Shown here in pieces: positions 7,400-13,881 of a DNA stretch of 16,207 nucleotides. The DNA lies in assembly GCA_964537035.1 (NCBI GenBank), contig CAZIAK010000075.1, positions 1 to 16,207 on the forward strand, written 5' to 3'. Position numbers and translations under genes: made by a program. The stretch comes from CAZIAK01 sp964537035 (GTDB lineage Bacteria > Planctomycetota > B15-G4). The stretch's first letter is position 1, and every line of letters begins with the position of its first letter. The notes under the pieces were generated by a model. That model searched no databases. It saw only the letters and a list, made by a program, of their open reading frames with translations, and was not told the DNA's origin.

Positions 7400-8735
7400 C
7401 GTCACGGAAGGCTCGCGCCAGGGTGGTGGCCTCGCCCTCGGTGAGCTTGTGAAGACGGTCGGTCACCCCGTGGGCCTGGGCCCAGCGCCCGGTGAAGAGC
7501 GAGGTGTGGGAGGGCAAGGTCCAGGCGCTGGTCGAGGAAGCGTCGCTGAAGCTCAGTGACTCTCGGGCCAGGGCTTGCAGGTGGGGCGTGGAGTCGCTGC
7601 CCGGGGCCAGTCGATCGGCGCGCAGGGTGTCCAGGGAGACGATGATCACGTCAGGCGCGCTGGGCTCCTCGTTCGTGCCTGGGGCGCAGATCGTGGGTCG
7701 TCCCAGGACGATGGCGCCCCCCTCGGCATCGGCCTGCAGGGTCAGCGTCATGGTGCTGTCGCTGCGACCAGGCAGCTCGAGGACGGCAGGGTGCCAAGGT
7801 CGGCCGTCGCCTGCCTTGTGGGAGGTCACGGCGAGCCTGCCTTCGAGAAGGACGCCGTCGTTGTCCTGCAACAGATAGGTGAGAGCGGGTGCGCTGGGGT
7901 CGCCCAGGGCGGCCAGATCGACGGTCAAGCTCGCGGGCTGCTCTGGCAGTGGCAGTGCCCATCGAGCGCTAGCGCCATGGGGCAGCACGATGGCCTCCCG
8001 AGCCTCGCCGTCGAGGGAGATGTGCTCCTCGGTGGGGCGCAAGCCCTGGTCCATGAGGTCGGCCGTCAAGGGCGAGAGGGTGCGCACCTCGACCTGGCCC
8101 AGGTTCAAGGTGGCCTCATACGTCGCGACGATGAGCAGCAGGCCCGTCCGTCGATCATCCTGGGGGACGATGACCTGCACCCACGGGTTGTCGGGCTCGG
8201 GGTTGATCGCGAACCCAAGGCCGTGAACCTGCGCGATCTTCATCAGCTTCGATGCATCGGAGCGGTCGATGGCTGGCTGGCCGCGGAGGATGGGGATCAG
8301 GCCCAGGCCCGAGTTGCCCTGGGCCTCGATGCGCACAAGCAGCGGCCCCGTGTCTGCCACAGAAACGAAGCGGGTCAGCAGCAGCGGCCCCGTCATCACC
8401 AGGCGTCGCTTGTGCGCTGGACCGGTGACCGCGTGGTGCCCCGGAGACGTGACCGGGCGAGGAGACTGGGAGGCCAGTTTTTGCTCGTCACCCCACTCGG
8501 CGTCTTCATCCGCGAGAGTGTCTGCGTCGATGGAGACGACCAGGGGTGCTTCGGCGATGATGTTGGCCTGCTCAGCCGGGTCGAAGCGCCGCTGCAAGTC
8601 GTTCACTTCAAGGGCATCGATCAGGCGGATGACCGTGCTGGGCTGTGGCTCGTCGACTCCGCAAGCGACCAGGCCAGCAAACATGCCAGCCAGCAGTATT
8701 CTGTTGGATCTCCCGACGAGGCCCTCGGCCCTCAC
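7400..8735 (-). CDS. Sulfatase-like lipoprotein, N-terminal part (Thr at the formylglycine position)
   Basis: This part gives 445 residues before the N gap. A lipoprotein signal is clear: 'LLAGMFAGLVAC' with lipobox L-V-A-C at Cys25. Residues about 30-350 form an unrecognised, mostly beta region. The alkaline phosphatase/sulfatase core starts at about 360 with 'PDVIIVSLDTLRADRL', where Asp369 is a metal ligand. The nucleophile region reads 'WTLPSHTSLFTG': aligned with the sulfatase C/S-x-P-S-R motif, Thr406 replaces the Cys or Ser that becomes formylglycine, so ordinary sulfatase chemistry is unlikely. A Thr nucleophile is known in related phosphoethanolamine and phosphoglycerol transferases. 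The start is GTG at 8733-8735, overlapping the upstream TGA as GTGA, so translation is probably coupled. It is likely a membrane-anchored phospho- or sulfo-ester hydrolase/transferase; the substrate is unknown. Confidence 0.88.
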
Positions 8736-9004
8736 AGGACGACCCGAATGTCGCAGTGTTCGGCGAGGCGCGAGAACAGGCTGAGCCGCTCCGCTTCGTC
8801 GCAGACGGTAAGGGCCAGCTCGAACGACTGGTACTTCCCGCCGGAGCTCCTGTTCGAATCTCGCAGCTCGTATGGGCGCTCGCCCACGATGGTGGCCACC
8901 GCAGCGCGCACATCGAGCGCTTGCTGCCCGATGAGACGGTACTTCCAGAGGCAGGGGTAGCTGATCTCTGGTTTCTCTGGATCAGGCACGTGGGGATCGG
9001 GCAT
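8732..9004 (-). CDS. DUF493 (YbeD-like) family protein
   Basis: This 90-residue protein matches the DUF493/YbeD family in length and pattern: 'YPCLWKYRLIG' near residue 16 corresponds to the conserved first strand, 'GGKYQSFELALTV' to the central strand and 'LAEHCDIRVVL' to the conserved C-terminus. The fold is a small ACT-like alpha/beta domain, cytoplasmic and probably regulatory; the biochemical role of the family is not established. The ATG at 9002-9004 lacks a good ribosome binding site. Its TGA overlaps the GTG start of the sulfatase-like gene, so it is the first gene of a probable three-gene operon. Confidence 0.85.
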   Translation of the reverse strand: MPDPHVPDPEKPEISYPCLWKYRLIGQQALDVRAAVATIVGERPYELRDSNRSSGGKYQSFELALTVCDEAERLSLFSRLAEHCDIRVVL

Positions 9005-9110
9005 GGGGCAGGGGCGGGTCGGCGCAGAGGAGATTGGAGACGGTCGAGCTTAGCGGTCGAGCAGACTTCGTGCTGCTCCGCAGACCCTGGAAAATCGGAT
9101 GAGGGGTAGG

Positions 9111-10991
9111 ATGAACGTCCCCTCCCGATCTTCCCCGAGAACGACCATGCTCCCCCTGCGCTCACTGTGTCTCGTCGCGTGCTGTCTGGCTCTCACCTCT
9201 CCCTCTCTCGCGGCGACGGCCGAGCTGGGCCCGGACGTTCATCGCCGCCTGGCAGAAACCAACGCCCCCGTAAAGGTCTGGGTGTTCTTCGCCGACAAGG
9301 GCTTCTCGTCGCCTGTCGCCGAGCAAGAGGCGCTGCTCCTCGTCGAGCAGAGCCTGCCCTCGCGCACGATGCTGCGCAGGTCTCGCCGCCGCAGCAACCC
9401 TGGGTTGGTTGATGCCCGCGACCTGCCCGTGTCTTCGGCCTACACCGCCGACGTGGCAGCCGTGGCCGGGACGATTCACGCCCAGAGTCGCTGGCTGAAC
9501 GCCGTGAGCGTGGACGTCGACGAGGGCCAGCTTGCCGATCTGTTGGCGCTTCCCTTCGTGCGTCGAGTGCAGCTGGTGGGTCGCAGCGTGGGCACCGAGC
9601 TGGCCTCAGGGGCCGTGGCGCCCCGGCCCTTCAGCAAGGCCCCTGGCCCGACCGCGAGCAACTACGCCGGCGCCTCCCATGGCCTGGCCTTCGATCAGCT
9701 CGACCTGGTCGAGGTGCCCGCCCTGCACGCCCAGGGTTACACCGGCGCCGGGGTGGTCATCGGCGTGCTCGACACGGGCTTCGTCACCACCCACGACGCC
9801 TTCAACGCGCCAGGCAGCGCGCTCGACGTGATCGACGCCTTCGACTTCGTGAACAACGACTCGAACGTGGGCATCGAGGTGGGGGACGACCCGGGCCAGC
9901 ATCACCACGGCACCTTCATCTTGGGCGTCATGGGCGCCAACCTGAGCGGCACGTACATCGGCGCCGCACCGGACGCGAGCTTCTTGCTGGCCAAGACCGA
10001 GGACATCACCCAAGAGGTGCAGGCCGAAGAAGACAGCTACGTCGAGGGCCTGGAGTGGCTGGAGCTGAACGGCGCGGACATCGTCAGCTCGTCCCTGGGC
10101 TACATCGACTGGTACACCCAGGCTGACCTGGATGGCCTGACCGCGGTGACTACCGTGGCGGTGAACGTGGCCACATCGAACGGCGTTGTGGTCTGCACCG
10201 CGGCGGGCAACGCTTCGTTCGACAATGATCCCAACACGTCGTCACTGATCGCGCCAGCAGACGCCCTCGACGTGCTCACCGTGGGCTCGGTGACGATCAC
10301 CGGCGAGGTCTCTTTCTTCAGCTCTGATGGCCCCACGGCAGATGGTCGGGTGAAGCCTGAGATCATGGGCATGGGTGATCTCTCCGTGACCGTCTGGCCC
10401 GACGACGACACGCAGTACGTCGCCGTGTCGGGCACGTCGCTGTCCACGCCTCAGGTCTCTGGTGCCCTGGCCTGTCTGTTGCAGGCCCACCCGGAGTGGT
10501 CGGTGCAGACCCTGCGGGAGCGGGTGACCAAGACCGGTGATTCCCTGGGCGCGCCCGCTCCAGACCCGCTCTTCATCACCGGCTACGGCAACTTGCTGGC
10601 CGATCAGGCCTTGCAGCTCGCAGGCCTCTGGACCGACCTCGGCGGCACCTTGACGGGCACGACGACGCCGGCGCTCTCAGGGCTGGGTGCCCTGGTGGGG
10701 GACGAGCAGGTCGACCTCGCCGTGACCGGCGGCACCTCCGGCGGCACGGTCTGGATGGTCATTGGCTTGAGCCAGGTGGCGGTGTCCTTCAAGGGCGGCA
10801 CGCTCCATCCCAGCCCTGACGTGATCATCCCGGCGTTGCCCCTCGACGGCAGCGGAGCCACGACCCTCTCGTTCGCCTGGGTTCCCGGTGTGCCCACGGG
10901 CGCCTCGTTCTTCGCCCAGGGTTGGCTGCCCGACGCCCTGGGGCCCGTGGGTTTCGCGGCCACCAATGGCGTCGAGGGTTCAGCGCCTTAG
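9111..10991 (+). CDS. Secreted S8 (subtilisin-like) serine protease with C-terminal tail module
   Basis: With the start at ATG 9111 the protein has 626 residues. GAGGGG sits 5 bases before this ATG; a later ATG at 9147 gives a tidier signal peptide ('MLPLRSLCLVACCLALT') but a poorer ribosome binding site, so either may be used. After the signal peptide, residues about 40-180 form a pro-region ('VKVWVFFADKGF') like those of other S8 exoproteases. The catalytic domain shows Asp221 in 'GVLDTG', His266 in 'HHHGTF', the oxyanion Asn367 in 'AAGNASF' and Ser443 in 'SGTSLSTP', so all key residues are present. Residues about 507-626 form a tail closely similar to that of the VCBS protein at 502-2373, ending 'GPVGFAATNGVEGSAP'. 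It probably degrades extracellular protein; the tail may direct export or surface retention (inference). Confidence 0.93.
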   Translation: MNVPSRSSPRTTMLPLRSLCLVACCLALTSPSLAATAELGPDVHRRLAETNAPVKVWVFFADKGFSSPVAEQEALLLVEQSLPSRTMLRRSRRRSNPGLVDARDLPVSSAYTADVAAVAGTIHAQSRWLNAVSVDVDEGQLADLLALPFVRRVQLVGRSVGTELASGAVAPRPFSKAPGPTASNYAGASHGLAFDQLDLVEVPALHAQGYTGAGVVIGVLDTGFVTTHDAFNAPGSALDVIDAFDFVNNDSNVGIEVGDDPGQHHHGTFILGVMGANLSGTYIGAAPDASFLLAKTEDITQEVQAEEDSYVEGLEWLELNGADIVSSSLGYIDWYTQADLDGLTAVTTVAVNVATSNGVVVCTAAGNASFDNDPNTSSLIAPADALDVLTVGSVTITGEVSFFSSDGPTADGRVKPEIMGMGDLSVTVWPDDDTQYVAVSGTSLSTPQVSGALACLLQAHPEWSVQTLRERVTKTGDSLGAPAPDPLFITGYGNLLADQALQLAGLWTDLGGTLTGTTTPALSGLGALVGDEQVDLAVTGGTSGGTVWMVIGLSQVAVSFKGGTLHPSPDVIIPALPLDGSGATTLSFAWVPGVPTGASFFAQGWLPDALGPVGFAATNGVEGSAP

Positions 10992-11429
10992 CAGCCGACG
11001 CGATCGAAGCGTGCTCGGCGCGCGGAGCTTTGCCCACGGGCTGCTCGCAGCTCGTGGGCAGCCGGCCTGGCCCGTCCCACGGCCCCACCGTGCCCCGAAA
11101 AAGTTCAGTGCGCCCGTCGTGACACCGTTCCAGCCAAGGTGGCGTCAGCAGCGGGGCTGTGGTCGACGACGCCCGGAGGAGAAAGGCGGTGCCTCCCTCA
11201 TCAGTGGGCCGTCTCGGCATCGGTTCGGGTCGAAGCTGGATCACGATGTGATCGTTAGGGGCAGTCGCTCCGGCGAGAATCGATATCCGATACTGCTGAT
11301 GGTGGGCGGTACACAACGAGCGCACTGAACACTCTGCGCTCCCGATGTAGGCCGCCCCCCTGGCTATTGCGGTCATGCCAGAATGAGCTGAGATTGGAGC
11401 CTGGGCCGCGCAGTCAGCTGTTGGCCGGT
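10992..11429. other. 438-base non-coding region between convergent genes
   Basis: No frame here reads like a protein, and both flanking genes end into it. It holds a strong hairpin at 11031-11060 (listed separately), a palindrome GATCAC/GTGATC at 11239-11253, and a perfect 7-bp inverted repeat GAGCGCA/TGCGCTC at 11318-11341 with a 10-nt loop. Part of it (about 11220-11400) is noticeably less GC-rich than the genes around it. I see no tRNA, no clear promoter and no mobile-element ends. Confidence 0.6.
11031..11060. terminator. Strong hairpin downstream of the S8 protease gene
   Basis: TGCCCACG (11031-11038) pairs with CGTGGGCA (11053-11060), and the stem continues inward by one G-T and four Watson-Crick pairs to a 4-nt loop, 13 bp in all. 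It begins 40 bases after the protease stop codon. There is no U tract, but its stability and place fit a terminator or an mRNA 3'-end stabiliser. Confidence 0.55.
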
Positions 11430-12521
11430 TCAGCGCCGTAGCAACAGGCTGTCCGGATGGCTGTGTTTCCAGGCATACCAGAAGGACCTGTCGACCCTGA
11501 GCTCGGTGAGCTGGTCAGAACGCACGGCCTGGCCGCTGAGCACGTCGTGGAGGCTCTCGGCGTCCCCTGGGTCAGCGCTGGCGAAGGCCAGCACGAGCAC
11601 CTGGCCGTCAAGGCGCCGATCAAAGGCCCGCACGGCACCGGTGGAGGCGCGGCGCACCCAGGTCACGGGCACATGGCCCACCAGCCCGTTGACCAGGCCG
11701 TCGCTGGTGATGAGGCTCTCGGTCACCGCCGCCTGGGCGCCAGCGACCCTGACGCCGAAGACCACGTCCTTGGGGCCGACGTCTCCCAGGCCTTTGGCGA
11801 GCTCAGGAAAGAAGACCTGTTCGGGGTCCTTCAGGTAGTCGTCATATCTTGAGTGCTCGAAGCCGCGCACGTCTTCGGGTTTGTCGAGCACCAGGGTGTC
11901 CGGGTGCTCTGCAACCCAGGCGCCCCAGGTGGTGAAGCTCGATGGGACGTGCTCCAAGAGCTCACCCTCTCGTTCACCTTCGATGGCCCTGCCGTCGATC
12001 TGCGTCCACAAGGAGCCGGTGGCTCGGTCGTACATGACCAGGACGCCATTCCAGAGCTTGCCCGAGACGCCAAAGCCCACCGAGGGTGCGCCGTCTTCGC
12101 CGGGGTCGTCTCGCTCAGCCTCCTGCTTGGAGGGGGAGTGCATGGTGTCGTCTTCGTCTCGGGAGTACACGACTCCCGCGGAGGCGAGGGGTCACCAGGT
12201 GACCGCGATGGGTTTGCCGTCGAGGGTGTCGTTGACGATCTCGTGGACATCCAGGTGCCAGGCGGAGTAGCACTTGGCCGTGCCGTCCTGGCCCACCACG
12301 CCGATCACGGGCTCATCGTCTGCCATGTGGAGCGAGGCCTGCTCGACGTCGACGAACAGGGGTTCGTCGATGGCCGGGATGCCGTCCAGGGGCAACAGGG
12401 TGTAGAGCGGGACGCCCTCCACGAGCCTTGAGGGTGGCGGCTCCCTCTGCTCGACTTGCTCAACCGAGGAGCAGGCACCCAGAATGGGCAGGCACAAGGT
12501 CGCGAGGGCGAGGCGTTTCAT
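11430..12521 (-). CDS. DUF3179 lipoprotein, predicted selenoprotein (in-frame TGA = Sec110)
   Basis: Read as one gene this gives 363 residues, with a single in-frame TGA at 12192-12194. The ATG at 12519-12521 follows AGGTGA with an 8-nt spacer and opens a lipoprotein signal ('MKRLALATLCLPILGAC', Cys17). The N-terminal half has DUF3179 features such as 'LDGIPAIDEPLFV' and 'HEIVNDTLDGKPIAVTW'. Next the family normally reads C-P-L-C; here it is TGA-Pro-Leu-Ala, followed by 'SAGVVYSR', then 'GFGVSGKLWNGVLVMYDR' and 'GSLWTQIDGRAI', again classic DUF3179. The two halves share a frame, neither is a whole domain, and the downstream half has no plausible start. A SECIS-like hairpin follows the TGA. 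Selenocysteine at the conserved Cys position is the best reading; a nonsense mutation or base error is the alternative. The role of DUF3179 is not established; the location suggests envelope redox chemistry. Confidence 0.82.
12160..12194 (-). promoter_or_regulatory. UGA codon with bacterial SECIS-like hairpin
   Basis: On the minus strand the TGA (12194-12192) is followed after 13 nt by CGGGAGT (12178-12172), a 5-nt loop CGTGT (12171-12167) and ACTCCCG (12166-12160). The stem is 7 perfect base pairs. The apical loop begins 20 nt after the UGA and has G at its second position. Both features agree with published rules for bacterial SECIS elements (loop about 16-37 nt from UGA, a G in the first two loop positions). 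SelB binding is inferred. Confidence 0.7.
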
Positions 12522-12631
12522 GGTCTCAATCACCTGAGAGGGGATGGCCGGGTCCTTTCAGGTCATGGCAGGCGGGGCCGGGCCCATTGCATCATTTGTC
12601 CATGGAGACCTGTGACCTCGTGGTGGGTAGC

Positions 12632-13255
12632 ATGGCGGCCATGGAAGACCGAGAGACGGAGCGGCTCATCGCCTGCCACGAGTGCGACGCCCTGTTCCCC
12701 AGGTTTCTTTTGCCCCAGGGCTGCGAGGCACGTTGCAGCTGCTGCGGTGCCGTGTTGGCTCGCTGCAAGGCCACCGGCCCGGAGCATTCGGTGGCCTGGG
12801 CCCTGGCCGGCCTGCTGCTCTGGATCGGTGCCAACTCCTCCCCCTTCATGTTGTTCACCATGGCTGGCAGTACCCAGGCGAGCCTGCTCTCCGAGGGCTC
12901 GGTTCAGCTGGCCGAGGCCGGGCGTTGGGGGCTGGCCATCCTGGTGTTGATCTGCGCCATCGTCGTGCCCCTGCTCAGACTGTTGGCCCTGCTCTGGTTG
13001 CAGGTGCCACTGCTGCTTGGCAAGCGGGTCTGGTTCAAGAGCCTGGTCTGGCGGGCGGCCCGGCGCATGGAGGCCTGGGGCATGCTCGACGTCTTCTTGC
13101 TGGGGGCCTTCGTGGCCCTGGTGAAGTTCGGTGACTACGGCGAGATTGCCCTCGGCAGGGGCTTCGCAGCGTTCGTCGGTCTGGTGGTGGCTTCGGCCGC
13201 CGCCCACGCCTGCTTCGACAGCGAGAGGGTCTGGGCAGCCGAGGCCGTGAGCTGA
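12632..13255 (+). CDS. pqiA: Paraquat-inducible protein A, N-terminal-half type (PqiA1)
   Basis: The protein has 207 residues and equals one half of a full PqiA. It begins with a zinc-ribbon-like part (Cys15, Cys18, Cys35, Cys38 in 'CHECDALF' and 'CSCCGAVL'), followed by about four membrane segments, including 'ALAGLLLWIGANSSPFML' and 'LGAFVALVKFGD'. 'ANSSPFM' and 'MEAWGMLDVFLLG' are typical PqiA signatures. PqiA is the inner-membrane partner of the MCE protein PqiB in a transport path across the envelope, probably for lipids. The start at ATG 12632 follows a GGTGGG stretch by 4 nt; ATG 12641 is an alternative. It overlaps the next gene by one base (TGATG), so translation is coupled. It is divergent from the DUF3179 gene. 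Confidence 0.88.
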   Translation: MAAMEDRETERLIACHECDALFPRFLLPQGCEARCSCCGAVLARCKATGPEHSVAWALAGLLLWIGANSSPFMLFTMAGSTQASLLSEGSVQLAEAGRWGLAILVLICAIVVPLLRLLALLWLQVPLLLGKRVWFKSLVWRAARRMEAWGMLDVFLLGAFVALVKFGDYGEIALGRGFAAFVGLVVASAAAHACFDSERVWAAEAVS

Positions 13256-13881
13256 TGGCCGTGCGCGCTCTGGATCGTGGTCTCGTCTGCTGCCACTCCT
13301 GTGGGCAGCTCTCTCGCTGGCGCCGCTTGAGCCGAGGTCAAGAGCTGGCCTGCCCCCGCTGCCTGCGCACCGTGCATCTGCGCAAGCCCAATGCCATGGG
13401 CAAGACCTGGGCCTTGCTGATCGCCGCGATCATCCTTTACATCCCGGCGAACCTCATGCCTGTCATGGCTTCGGTGAGCTACGGGCGGGGCAGCCCGGAC
13501 ACGATCATGAGCGGGGTCATGTCGCTCTTCTCCTCGAACCAGGCCGTGTTGGCGATCATCGTCTTCGTGGCCAGCATCATGGTGCCCGTGCTCAAGATTC
13601 TGGGGTTGATGATCCTGCTCATCTCCGTGCATCGTCGGTCCCGAGGCCGGCCAGCAGACCGGACGCGCCTGTACCGCCTGGTCGAGCTGGTGGGCCGCTG
13701 GTCCATGCTCGACGTCTTCATGATCTCGCTGATGGTTTCGCTGATGCAGTTTGGTGCCCTTTCTACAGTAGAGGCCGGGCCAGGCGCGGTGTGCTTCGCC
13801 GCGGTGGTGGTGCTGACCATGCTGGCCGCGCAGAGCTTCGACCCCAGGTTGATCTGGGACGGGATGGAGGAACAACGGTGA
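13255..13881 (+). CDS. pqiA: Paraquat-inducible protein A, C-terminal-half type (PqiA2)
   Basis: This 208-residue protein is the second PqiA half. It starts with another Cys4 zinc-ribbon-like part (Cys13, Cys16, Cys33, Cys36) and has about four membrane segments ('LLIAAIILYIPANLMPVM', 'AIIVFVASIMVPVLKILGL'). 'YIPANLMPVM' and 'RWSMLDVFMISLMVSL' are strong PqiA signatures. In Escherichia coli the two halves are one polypeptide; here they are separate genes, as in various other bacteria. Its ATG overlaps the preceding TGA by one base, and its own stop overlaps the GTG start of pqiB by four bases (GTGA). Confidence 0.9.
   Translation: MAVRALDRGLVCCHSCGQLSRWRRLSRGQELACPRCLRTVHLRKPNAMGKTWALLIAAIILYIPANLMPVMASVSYGRGSPDTIMSGVMSLFSSNQAVLAIIVFVASIMVPVLKILGLMILLISVHRRSRGRPADRTRLYRLVELVGRWSMLDVFMISLMVSLMQFGALSTVEAGPGAVCFAAVVVLTMLAAQSFDPRLIWDGMEEQR

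Noticed and set aside
7245..8735. Continuous minus-strand frame running through the N gap to 7245
   Set aside because: The part beyond the gap is out of frame with the real sulfatase C-terminus; continuity comes only from N codons.
11215..11240. Possible tRNA T-arm (GGTTCGGGTC)
   Set aside because: The flanking bases do not form a T stem, and no acceptor or anticodon arm can be drawn around it.
10825..11376. Minus-strand open frame of 183 codons covering the non-coding region
   Set aside because: It overlaps the end of the S8 protease antisense, has no ribosome binding site or recognisable domain, and its composition looks like non-coding translation.
12191..12203. Perfect palindrome GTCACC-A-GGTGAC at the TGA codon as a regulatory site
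   Set aside because: It lies inside the coding sequence of the DUF3179 gene and is short; the SECIS-like hairpin just downstream is a better explanation of local structure. I treat the palindrome as chance.
11430..12533. DUF3179 region as two genes, a frameshifted pair or a pseudogene
   Set aside because: Both halves are in one frame, so no frameshift exists. There is just one stop, at a conserved Cys position, and the rest of the domain is intact, which is unlike a decaying gene. A single nonsense mutation remains possible but less likely.
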